Below, in pieces: positions 55,349 to 64,000 of a stretch of 64,000 bases of DNA. The translations under genes and the position numbers were made by a program. The stretch covers positions 51,708,308 through 51,772,307 of the forward strand of contig OV884056.1 of NCBI GenBank assembly GCA_930367215.1. Direction: 5' to 3'. Positions within the stretch are counted from its first letter, which is position 1. Each line of letters starts with the position of its first letter. Origin of the DNA: Pollenia angustigena (Eukaryota; Arthropoda; Insecta; Diptera; Polleniidae). The notes beneath the pieces are model-generated. The model was not told the DNA's origin. It saw nothing but the letters and a program-made list of their open reading frames with translations, and searched no databases.

Positions 55349-55600
55349 ATCTGTGGCATTTTGACAAAACACCTTAAGTCGAGATAAGATATCAAAAAAG
55401 TTTTTTAAAAAATCATTTTTATCACATAATAAAAATAATCAAAATTAAAGAAATTTTCGTTTATAATATAAAATTTTAAAAACGTAAATAAAAATATTTT
55501 TTGGATGAAAACTCGTATGATTAACAACAAAAGTTTTTTCAACTTTTTTAATTTGACTTAAGATGATTTTTAGGTAGAACTTTGCGGTAAAATTTTAGAA
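55349..55600. mobile_element. Foldback MITE, TCTGTGGCATTTTGACAAAA, copy 2
   Basis: Collinear with 2919-3178: AATTAAAGAAATTTTCGTTT and TAAAATTTTAAAAACGTAAA are shared. The right inverted end is poorly preserved. Confidence 0.75.
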
Positions 55601-56016
55601 GAAATATTTTAAATAAATATTCACTAAAAAAATATTAGAAAAATTTAATTTTAGTAATACGGTGAAGGTTAAATTCGATTCGGAAAAGACTTAGTATAAC
55701 ACTTTTTATTGTTTTTAATACTGGATTTATATCAGGAAAAACAGTGGTATTAATCGATTCTCAATCAAACTAAATCGATTGCAATATCAATCGCCAATCT
55801 TCTTTTTGATATAAAATAAAAGTCTTTCTTTAAAACAAATTTGTTTTTCGAAATTTGACTACAGTTTTGAAAATAAATACAGGAAAAGTTAACCAAAATT
55901 TATCAAAGATAATAATCTGTTTCGAGATATTAACTTTTCTAAGTGGTAGCAAATTCAAAAAGTATACAATAACACATTTTGCGCAAATACAAACTTAATT
56001 TGTTTTAATGGCTTAA

Positions 56017-56216
56017 GGCCCAACTAAAATATGCTTTAGCGTCTGTCAAAGTTAAATTAACGAAACTTTTTGTTAAGTTTTTTAAATCTGTAATTTCCTT
56101 AAGTAAAGTGCGAAACTAATTACACTCTCCGCGCTGAATCAAATGGTTTTCACGTTCTTTTTGTGTTTTTAAATGCATTTGAGAGTTTTTTTTTTTTTTG
56201 TTAATTTGTTTGGGCC
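56017..56216. mobile_element. GGCCCAACTAAAATATG MITE, copy 2
   Basis: The left end GGCCCAACTAAAATATG with TTAA before it matches 37757-37983; the right end GGGCC is followed by TTTA. Internal AACTTTTTGTTAAGTTT corresponds to the inverse of AACTTAACAAAAACTTT in copy 1. Confidence 0.65.
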
Positions 56217-56600
56217 TTTAGTTTTCATCATAAAAACTGGTTTAAAGGTTACAATTACTCTCGAGCTTTGAGTTAAAATTATTATTTATAAACAACCACT
56301 GGAGTATTATAAATTATTGGTGCAATATCCGACGTATTTTCTGAATTCCGAATTCCGAGTCCTGCCGGACATCCATTACTGGCCTTAATGTTTAAGAATA
56401 GCAAACTAGTGCTTAGCTATTAATATTCAAATTTTGTTTCCTTAAAAACACTTATGCAAATTTGATTCAAGATAAGTATATTTGGGACTTCACACTCGAG
56501 AATATCACGAAGTTCTTTTTATTTGGCTATTTCAGAACTGATTTGTAAAATATACTACTGATTGACATTTTTAATTGAACAATACACAGCTCACAAACTA

Positions 56601-56790
56601 AAATGCTAGCGATTGTCTAAATCTGTTGATTGGTAACGAAGCTGATCGTGATGAAAACCCAAATACAAAATTTAAATTTAGCGTTGTCACGGAAATTTTT
56701 TCAAAAAGTGTCCAAACTGATAATTTGGGGGACGAAAAATTTCATATGCTTAGAAAAGCTAACTGAAGAGCTGGTAACTACATTGACGAA
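56601..56790 (+). other. Protein-like but unassigned reading frame
   Basis: A frame different from the nearby ATG-initiated one reads CLNLLIGNEADRDENPNTKF then KFSVVTEIFSKSV ... EKFHMLRKAN, a stop, then RAGNYIDEEIRF. The balanced Asp/Glu/Asn/Lys content is unusual in this AT-rich DNA. No family was recognised; it might be a relic exon, a transposon piece or chance. Confidence 0.2.
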
Positions 56791-56799
56791 GAAATCCGT

Positions 56800-57204
56800 T
56801 TTTAAGATTTTACGCGTGTTAATTTTCTACTGTAATTGAATTGATATGTTTTTATAGTTTTTGTCTCAAAATATTCAACTGTTCAACAAGAATTTATTTG
56901 TTTCATTCACAATAATGCCAAAAAAAAAAGTTTTGCCCTAAAAAGTTAATTTAAAACTAGTAAAAATTTTCTTTTTTTTCTTTTTTTGAATTGTCATTTG
57001 GTTAAAAAATGTGATTAATGTAATGTTTGCACAACACAAGGGGTATAACGAAACTGTCAAGAACGAAAAATTATCAATAAATTTGAATTAATTTCATGTT
57101 GTAAAATTCCTTTTTTTCATAAAAATAATTTAACGAAAATTAAATTTGACGAGCTTTAGCTTTATAAAAAATTAAATAAATTTTCACCTATAAACGAATT
57201 CATA
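56800..57204. other. AT-rich spacer
   Basis: No gene or repeat family recognised. Confidence 0.4.
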
Positions 57205-57367
57205 GTAAAAATCAAACGTTTAATTTACTTGATTAAAAGTTTAATTAACTTGATAAAACATTTAATTTACTTAATTAAATTTTTCATTAAAACTGATTTT
57301 ATTTTTGATTAATTTTTTAATTGAAAGAAAAAAAAAAAAAAAAATTGGCGAGTATTTATTCTGCGTA
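57205..57367. repeat. Inverted relative of the 32530 repeat
   Basis: Read on the minus strand: ACGCAGAATAAATACTCGCC, an A/T run, CAATTAAAAAATTAATCAAA and AAAATCAGTTTTAATGAAAA, the order found at 32539-32650. TTAATTTACTTGATTAAAAG-type words end it. Confidence 0.55.
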
Positions 57368-57433
57368 ATGCTTCTTCAAATTTTCTATTTTTTCATTGAT
57401 TTTCAATGAGTTTTAAAACATTTTTCACTGTAG

Positions 57434-57480
57434 AACTGTTAACAAACGTTTACGTTCGAAATTGTTGCGCCTGTTCAATA
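57434..57480. repeat. Fragment of the CTGTTCAACAATTTCGAACG MITE family
   Basis: ACGTTCGAAATTGTTGCGCC then TGTTC resembles the inner and outer parts of the ends at 12393-12488 and 48190-48317. Confidence 0.45.
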
Positions 57481-58340
57481 TCTTTAACAATTATTTAAAA
57501 AACTTCTTTACTAATGCACTAATTGTTATTTGCTTAAAAAAAATGTTTGTTTAAACGAAACTTTTAATAAGTTTTATTAATTATAATATTTTCTAATGTT
57601 CTTCATTAAGTCAAATTTCGAATAATTTATAAAAAAAAAAAATCCCACAATCTATAAATTCAATTTTTAATTGTTTTATTTAAATAAGTTTTAGTTTGTA
57701 TTATTAAATAATTTATTTATTTAAATTAGTTTTAATTAGTTTTATTAAATCATTTTTGAATTTGTTTTTAATTAAGTTATAAAATAAATTATTTTTAGTT
57801 AATTTTTGCAGGTTTTTTCTTTATTATTTATTTTATTTAATTTTATTTTAGATTTGTCTGAAATAAATTTTTTAAAAAAATTTTTTTTTTTTAAATTATT
57901 TTTTAATTGCTTTCTTTAATTAAACACTGGTTAAACTTTTAGACTACATAAGAAAAATAATTAATTATTAATAATATTTTTTTTTTTCAATTAATTTTAT
58001 ACCATCAAGATTTATTTTTAATAAGAATAATTATCCGTTAACCGTTAATTCTTAAGCCGTTTAGCCGTTTAGCCGTTTAAGCCGTTTTAATTTAGAACTG
58101 TATGATGCCATAGCAAATCTTGTTTGTTGACTAAATTAAATAACAAATGTTTACACAATTTTTTTTCCAAATTAATACAAATTTTTAACGAATTTTTTTT
58201 TAAATTTCTTAAATTTTTTTTAGATTTTTTGTTGGTTTTTTCTTTTAAATATTAAGATTAAAGCGCGTAAACACGTAACGAAACGTTCGCTTGACCTAAG
58301 ATGAATAACTCTTAAGATGTTTAAGACATGTACTTTTATT
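57481..58340. other. Extremely AT-rich spacer
   Basis: A small direct repeat GCCGTTTAGCCGTTTAGCCG at 58053-58080, otherwise TTTAATT-type low complexity. Confidence 0.45.
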
Positions 58341-58344
58341 TTGA

Positions 58345-58640
58345 ATATATATATAAATATATATTTTATATATATATAATATATTTATATACATTTATAT
58401 ATATTTATATATAAGTAGACGAAGGAAAGTGTATACTTTCTTGCTTCTGCTAAGCGACTTCAACTTCTTCATATTTTTTCTTTTTTTTTTTGGGTTTTAT
58501 TTTGTTCTAAAAATATTTTCTATATGTTTTAGTATTAAGAGAGTAAAATTTGTTGTTTTATTTTTTAAAGTTAAAATATATTTGATTTAAATAATATATG
58601 TATATATATATATTATATATAATATATAAATATATATGAA
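58345..58640. repeat. TA-rich palindromic tracts
   Basis: Alternating TATATA tracts at 58347-58412 and 58595-58640 can form hairpins. Between them lies unremarkable sequence. Confidence 0.7.
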
Positions 58641-58679
58641 AATTACGAGAACTCACGCCAAAAGTAGTCGAAGCTAAAC

Positions 58680-60345
58680 TAAACCTAAATAAATGTCTAA
58701 TGGTCACAATGAGTCTTCTTCGTTGTATGGTCGGTGTCTTGCATTTGGTCTTGGTCTTTTACTTAGGGTTTCGTTTTATATTATTTGTTACAGTAGCTGT
58801 TGTTGTTGTTCAAGTCTTTGTTGTAGTAGAATGTTTTAACAACAGACCCACACAAGTACATACACACAATTACACTCGGAGAAATCTCAATTAAACACAA
58901 ACACACACACGCTCTTCCATACGAATATTTATAAAATGTTGGCATATTTACTTGTGTGTAAACACAATAACAACTACAACTAAAACAAAATACCAAAATA
59001 ATAAGGCAAAGAGCCAAGCAGGCAAGTTGGCAACCAAGTCAGTCAGTTAGTCATTCAGTCATACAAACAGGACCATAAAACAGGGAGTAGGGGGATCACT
59101 AGCCACTAGTTCGGTGAAATATTTTACAAAAACCTGAGAAGACATTGTAGAGTTATTCAGTTAGAGGTAAAGGAAATTGGGCAGGCAGGGTAACTGCTAT
59201 AATAATAATAATAAAATAATAAAATATACATTAAGTTAATGGTAAAAAGGAGCAAAGCAAGTCCAAGCAAATACGAAACATCTCCTAAGGTTTACTTGTA
59301 GTTGTAAGAGAAATTGTTACCCATACACAAACACTTCCCTACTTTAGTATAAAATATGTTTAACGTTGGTGAGCATACAATATCTCAGTACACTTAATAT
59401 AGCAGCAGCATCTTACTCATTTTGAGTTTTAGTTTATAATAATATTTTCTATAATATTAAACAAATTCACTCGTCTTATATGCTGCTGCTGCTAATACTA
59501 CTACTACTACTACTACTTTAACAATCAGTAAAACAAAAACAACTCTTCATATACACAATATAAATATGCCACAAAAATACTTGTAGTTGGCTAAAACAAC
59601 CATCTTTAATTTAACTAAAAAAAAAGAAAAAAAATCCAACTCTTATACAGGGAACAGCAGCAACAAATACCTTAAAATATTATCTCTTTGTATATACATA
59701 TATTTAAATGTATATGTTATATAAAATAAAATATGTACATACATTTATATATATAAAAAGTATATAATTTGCTATACAATTCTTGAATATAGAAAATAAT
59801 TTCATACAAAATTTCTATGCCAGCATAAGTTTAAGAGTGCATGTGTATGTGTGTGTGTGTGTTTCTGTGCAGGAAACACAAGAATATAATGCGCAGTTGT
59901 ATAAAAAACAAGACACACACACACACAAACACACCTCTACTCACACACATGGCCAAAGAAATCTTCATTCATTTAATACTAAAACACGAAGACGTTACGA
60001 ACTATAACGAAGTAAAAGACAAGTATGACCAACAACAACAACAACAGCACATCATTTATACCCAAAGTAAAGTGTGTGCTTAAATGCATTTGTAGTTGTA
60101 AGATAAAAACCGAGAGCATAAAAACTACTTCGAGTCTATGTTTCTAACACAACAACAATGATGTTCCTCTAGCTAAGATTTGAATGAGAGCAAACGAAGG
60201 TTTACAAGCAAGTGTGTGTGTGTGCTTGTGTGTGTTTCAATAGTAATAGTGTTATTTTTATAATTTTCTTCTCATAATGTAGGTGTTAAATATAACAGCA
60301 GCTGCATTTTCTACACATATTTATAAGTAAATCGTTTTTGTTTTT
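58680..60345. repeat. Microsatellite-rich stretch, possibly transcribed
   Basis: Holds GTT/CAA runs (58798-58812, 60032-60046), AAT triplets (59196-59215), CTA triplets (59499-59517), GT runs (59846-59866, 60211-60233), CA runs (59911-59935) and CAGT/GTCAGT repeats near 59038. GC content is somewhat higher than the flanks. Together with the splice-acceptor-like site at 60350 it resembles fly UTR or intron sequence. The frames over CA runs (His/Thr) are artefacts. Confidence 0.5.
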
Positions 60346-60350
60346 GCAGC

Positions 60351-60394
60351 AAATACCAGTGGCTGCTGGCCAAAGAAAATGAGGAGTAACTGAG
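60351..60394 (+). other. Possible 3' splice site and short exon start
   Basis: GTTTTTGTTTTTGCAG ends at 60349/60350, a good 3' splice site with a T-rich tract. The following CAAATACCAGTGGCTGCTGG ... has a short frame ANTSGCWPKKMRSN ending at a TGA. This could be a UTR exon or the last codons of a gene whose body lies outside the window. Unsupported by any homology. Confidence 0.2.
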
Positions 60395-60805
60395 AATTTT
60401 TATTATAAGATAACAACTACGTTATTAGAGAGGAAATGTCTTTTATTCAAAGGAGGAATAAAAAGGAAACGGATGTTGAATTATATGATAGCTTAGTAGT
60501 AGTGTGCTAACATGAAATATTGAATGAAACAAATGGGAATTTTTTTTTTGTATTTGTTAGTAAAATGGGAGAAGATTTCGAATGGAAAATATGGAGGAGA
60601 TTTGAAATTTGAAAGAACTTTTAAAATGCAGAAAAGAGTAAAGGGAAACAATGTCATATGTTTTTTTAAAATATAAAAGATCTTTTTATAGAAAATTGGG
60701 TTTGAGGAATTTCTGTTATTCAGGTATGTATGGAAAATCGAGTTCGAAATTAATTTCTAATATATTTTCCTTTTTTTTTTTTCTCTTTTTATCAATTTCT
60801 TATTG
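60395..60805. other. Spacer
   Basis: Purine-rich with scattered GGAGGA/GAAAA tracts; no gene. Confidence 0.35.
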
Positions 60806-60807
60806 TA

Positions 60808-60930
60808 CAATGGCAGAGAAAAGTTAACCTATCCCCTTATTTTTTTACTTATTAAAAAAATACGTATAGGCAGCTTATCTTTCCCATAATAAAGATAAAT
60901 GGTAGGTATGTTGACTTTTCTGTGCCACTG
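60808..60930. mobile_element. Small MITE, CAATGGCAGAGAAAAGTTAA ends
   Basis: CAATGGCAGAGAAAAGTTAA and, inverted, CAGTGGCACAGAAAAGTCAA match with four mismatches over about 28 bp. 123 bp, non-coding. Confidence 0.6.
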
Positions 60931-60948
60931 TTAATTTTGCAACTAAAA

Positions 60949-61040
60949 TTCTGTCTTTCGCGCAAACACATTTAAAACAAAAACAAATTCTGAAAATTTC
61001 GTTTTTGCTTCACATGTATTTGTGCGAAAGAAAGAATTCC
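60949..61040. repeat. Inverted repeat, CTTTCGCGCAAACACAT arms
   Basis: ATTCTGTCTTTCGCGCAAAC pairs with TTTGTGCGAAAGAAAGAATT. The right flank GTGTAATTGGCACTAAC recalls the GTGCCAATTCACAC terminus of the 39354 family, so this may be a further eroded member. Confidence 0.45.
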
Positions 61041-61203
61041 TTCGACATCGTGTAATTGGCACTAACTGTATGTTTTCAAATTAAAATAAAAACTTTCGTT
61101 TTGGGTATTTAAATTAAAACAATTAAAAAACTCAAATAAGTTTTGTTTTTCAATATAAATTTCTGAACGAAAATATTTATTTTAATTTTTAAGCAGGCTG
61201 TAA

Positions 61204-61628
61204 GGCGGCATACAATGTCTTTTAAGACATGTCTAAAAAACATGTTTGTTTTGCTTGTTGGCGATCGGGTTGGACTGGAAAGAGTAGTTGCCAGAAAGAC
61301 GAAATTAGTTTTCATGGTTGTTAGTAAGTTTGTACATCGTCACCTAAAATGCAAAAGGGCGTAACAACATTTTTTTTTTAATTTTATAGTGCATCATAAT
61401 CATAATTTTAGTCTATGTAGTGCAACATTATCAACCAAAACTTGATTTTGAATTTTTTGGTTGTTACGCCCTTTTGCATTTTAGGTGACGATATGTATAT
61501 TAGACAATTAGACATGAAAACTGATATGTTTGGAAATACATCGTGAAATGGAAAAGGGTTTTCGGTAGCATGATCAAAAGAGAATTAATAAAACAGATAT
61601 GTTTGAAAAGACGTCGTTTAAATCCCGC
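61204..61628 (-). mobile_element. TTAA-type MITE, GGGGCATTTACACG family, copy A, with nested element
   Basis: The right half GACATGAAAACTGATATGTT ... GGTAGCATGATCAAAAGAGA is the inverse of 63000-63118, and the left half TTGTTGGCGATCGGGTTGG the inverse of 63200-63240. Ends GGCGGCATACAATGTCTTTT and, inverted, GCGGGATTTAAACGACGTCT; TTAA follows on the right and GTAA precedes on the left. It is split by the inverted repeat at 61336-61492. Confidence 0.65.
61336..61492. mobile_element. Palindromic MITE, ATCGTCACCTAAAATGCAAA ends
   Basis: ATCGTCACCTAAAATGCAAA then AGGGCGTAACAAC is repeated inverted at the right over about 33 bp without mismatch. 157 bp. It separates the two halves of copy A, so it is the younger insertion. 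Confidence 0.85.
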
Positions 61629-61629
61629 T

Positions 61630-62590
61630 TAATACTTTTATTCAGAATTCTATTTTAAAATCTTTCATCATACCTTTCCAAAACGATCGTTTTTATATCG
61701 ATCGCGTTTCATCACACATTTGATTATTATAAAATCATTGAAAACGATTGAATTAATGGAAAAATTTTGATACCTTCTTTTTTATTAATGCAAAATATAT
61801 AAGTTGCAATTTTTATCGATAATGAGCTGTCTATTAAATCTATCTCAAGCGTGGTAGACAGTGTTGTGCCTAGAGAAAAATTAAGTGTTCTATTGGAAAT
61901 TTTACAAATCATCAGGTTTGTAAGGAAGAAATGTAAGAGTTTCGCTTACCATACCGCTAACGGATGACATGCATTTTATATGGCGAATTCCCACTTTGAA
62001 AAAATACATTTTTGACACAAAATGCGCTTTATTGAACGCTTATAAACCTTGGTGACTGTAGCTATTAGTTTTACACACTGAATGTTTTTTTAACAGTTAT
62101 TTTTGATATTATCCCTAACCTGCTTCGTAGTGAGGGAATTCCGTGGCACTTGAAACACTATTTTTTGTTTTATGAAACTTGTTAAAAGTTCCTGCGCTTA
62201 CTTTACTGCACTTTACGTAGCGCATAGTTGTACGCTTATATTTTTAAATATACCATTAGTGCTTCGCAAAATGATAGAATTTGTTATTGGGATTTTTCCA
62301 ACATTTTTAAGTTTTTTTTTTTAATTTCTTCTACAAAATGGGATTAACAATTTGTTTTTTGCTCTGTCTCATTTTTGCTTAAAGTGTTTCTCTTTTCGTG
62401 TCCTTTTATGTTATGAACAAAAATCAAACTATAATTTTTTTAAAAAATTTAGTCTACTTTTATTCAGCAACACTTTATATAAAATTGTAAATGACGTTCA
62501 TAATAATTTGTTTGAGTTTTGACCGAAAATGTGTGTGTTTAATTGAAAAAACCCAGCGAAAGTGATGCTTCTATTGTGTTTCTGTCTTAA
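61630..62590. other. AT-rich spacer, no gene seen
   Basis: No repeat family or coding motif recognised. Confidence 0.4.
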
Positions 62591-62591
62591 A

Positions 62592-62730
62592 GCCCCGGTA
62601 TGATAGCTGGTCTATCAGTGCCGGGGTTGCGGGTCCGATTCCCGACAGAGACTCTGGTTTCCTGCAGACAAGCGTAGAGCTTCGCGGGATTAGCTTAGGG
62701 AATTAAAACAAAAAAAAAAAAACAAAAATA
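62592..62730 (+). mobile_element. tRNA-related SINE with 9-bp target duplication
   Basis: Starts GCCCCGGTATGATAGCTGGT, in which TGATAGCTGGTCTATCA can form a D arm with an A-box-like core. GCGGGTCCGATTCCCG forms a T-arm-like B box 29 bp further on. An unrelated body (GCAGACAAGCGTAGAGCTTC) and an A-rich tail follow. The duplication TGTCTTAAA lies at 62583-62591 and 62731-62739. The shortened A-B spacing and missing anticodon arm exclude a working tRNA. No other copy is in the window. Confidence 0.8.
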
Positions 62731-62739
62731 TGTCTTAAA

Positions 62740-62992
62740 AATTTATTTAAGACTCGATTTCGAATATAGTTGGTAAAGTTTTTAAGGTTTCCATTTCAGA
62801 ACTTAATAATTGCAGGTTAATGAGCTGCCTATAATGCAAAGATAAATCGTGTTGTGCAAAAATAAGACGAAATAATTTAAATTTTCGACTTGATTTTTTG
62901 CTAAAAATATAAGTCTTGTCTTACATGGAATGTTTTAGATTTTTCCTCAAAACTTTAATAAAAATGCAAGTTTGTTAATTTTATTTTATTTA
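62740..62992. other. AT-rich spacer
   Basis: No gene or repeat family recognised. Confidence 0.35.
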
Positions 62993-62993
62993 A

Positions 62994-63250
62994 GGGGCAT
63001 TTACACGATGACTTTTCAGACATGTCTGTTTTCTTCAATCTCTTTTGAACATGCTACCAAAAACCTTTTGCATTTACGCAACGTCTTTCCATACATGTCG
63101 GTTTTCATGTAAAATTGCTTATCTGCCTTTAATACATATTGAAAAACAAGAAAAATAATATTAACAAATATGAAAACTCATTTCGTGTCTGTTTGGCAAC
63201 CTCTCTATTTTCTCGATTGCCAACAAACAAAACCAATCTTTCAGTCAATA
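62994..63250 (+). mobile_element. TTAA-type MITE, GGGGCATTTACACG family, copy B
   Basis: Begins after TTAA with GGGGCATTTACACGATGACT and TTTCAGACATGTCTG, and runs collinear (inverted) with copy A up to about CCAATCTTTCAGTCAATACG. The far terminus is not recognisable, so this copy may be truncated. Confidence 0.6.
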
Positions 63251-63344
63251 CGGAAGAAACCGATTTTTTTTTGTAATGTTATGAACACTCAAATAAATGT
63301 GTAGAACACTGAAAAAATAAGCATCGGCTGAAAGAATCAGATAT

Positions 63345-63395
63345 AAAATGGCTTTCGAATCAAAAAGTATTCGATTACCACTGCCAGAATTAGAC
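63345..63395 (-). mobile_element. Lone end of the GGGGGCAAATTATGGCAGTC MITE
   Basis: GGCTTTCGAATCAAAAAGTA then TTCGATTACCACTGCCAGAA and TTAGACACC is a diverged copy of the right terminus at 2050-2104. The partner end was not found. Confidence 0.55.
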
Positions 63396-63399
63396 ACCT

Positions 63400-64000
63400 G
63401 CTGGATTCTAACAGACAATCCAGACAATTATTGCGATAACACTAGTCACAAACTTTCAACAAAGTCGTGACCAAATGAATCTGACACCTTGTTTTAGGTA
63501 AAATTGTCCGCTAAATCAGAATATGAAGTCAAAAAGTTGAACAGTTTTTGAGATTTTGCAAAATAACCGCTATTTGTGTTTTTAAAAAAGATGATGTGAC
63601 TTAAATGCAAATGTCTTCAAAAATATTAAACGGATTATGTTTTTCTTTTTTTTAATAAAATTTTGAAGCGTAAGCATATATTATGTCCTGTGGTTCCTAG
63701 TAGAAACAAAGGGCCGCAAAGCGTAAGCATAAAATAACAAAATTACATTGGACAAAAGTTCAAACTTCATGAAAAATTGTATGATTTTTTGCAATTTTTT
63801 TTCTCTTTTCAAGTTATTATTTTAATGTTTTTTCCCGTTATTTTCTATTCAAAAGTTCATTTTGAAAACAAAATATACTTTTATTTTTCTTTTTCTATGA
63901 CAATGCGGTCGCAACCGGGATTTTAAATAGAATTATATCTGAGTTGACGTAATCCGTAGATAGGCTTTTAAGTTTACGTCAACTATTGTGTGCCTTTATA
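63400..64000. other. Spacer to the window end, no gene seen
   Basis: A short motif AAGCGTAAGCATA occurs twice (63667 and 63721). Otherwise AT-rich without features. Confidence 0.4.

Noticed and set aside
59783..60083. His/Thr-rich ORFs
   Set aside because: Translations of CA/GT runs; two overlapping frames give equally long products.
62592..62660. Functional tRNA gene
   Set aside because: D-like and T-like arms are present but the anticodon arm is missing and the unit has an A-rich tail and target duplication, so it is a SINE.
1..64000. Bacterial endosymbiont or viral insertion
   Set aside because: No stretch with prokaryote-like gene density, ribosome-binding sites or recognisable viral proteins was seen; all identifiable coding relics are eukaryotic transposons.

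Overview
This 64 kb window looks like non-coding nuclear DNA of a higher (brachyceran, probably calyptrate) fly. That is inferred from the very AT-rich base composition, CAA/CAG/CA microsatellites of the kind seen in fly introns and UTRs, the insect-type hAT, Tc1/mariner and LINE remnants, and a dispersed repeat carrying the GACAGACGGACAGTCG... ATATATACTTTATGGGGTC signature familiar from dipteran genomes. I found no convincing host protein-coding exon, rRNA or functional tRNA. It reads as intergenic or long-intron DNA built from layered, decayed transposable elements and satellites.

Layout. 0-7 kb: a ~226-bp tandem repeat at the left edge, a palindromic MITE (1872-2104), the first copy of a dispersed ~330-bp repeat, a foldback MITE, then a ~2.9 kb degenerate GACTTT/GACTAT satellite (3330-6250) split by a TA-flanked MITE, and one unrecognised 118-codon ORF. 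7.8-19 kb: a dense nest of DNA transposons. hAT relatives carrying 8-bp target-site duplications sit inside other elements at 11546-12088, 14052-15164 and 17009-18594. The second of these splits a mariner transposase pseudogene and itself carries a CENP-B-like helix-turn-helix fragment. 19-33 kb: LINE remnants (six pieces, one recent-looking with a 12-bp duplication), an 11-bp AGAACTGAACT satellite with decayed relatives on both strands, a third copy of the TAGGGTATTC hAT family, and a pogo/Tigger-type MITE nested in another MITE. 33-45 kb: several TTAA-flanked MITEs, a large 0.8 kb inverted repeat interrupted in one arm by a TAA-flanked MITE, a microsatellite-rich stretch at 40.2-41.4 kb, and a 2 kb hAT-like element with GATTAC-rich ends. 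45-56 kb: a second mariner pseudogene, a 1.7 kb hAT element with clear 8-bp duplications, a repeat with four internal ~154-bp units, and more MITEs. 56-64 kb: AT palindromes, a microsatellite-rich stretch ending in a possible 3' splice site, MITE pairs and a tRNA-related SINE with a 9-bp duplication.

The transposase pieces (mariner in three places, hAT in five, LINE ORF2 C-termini in five plus one RT fragment) are all broken by stops, frameshifts, truncation or deletion, so nothing here looks autonomous. The nesting order lets relative insertion ages be read directly. I did not see evidence for a novel gene system; the more interesting items are the domain-carrying hAT, the nested insertions with intact duplications, the TTAA-flanked MITE families and the strand-asymmetric satellite.
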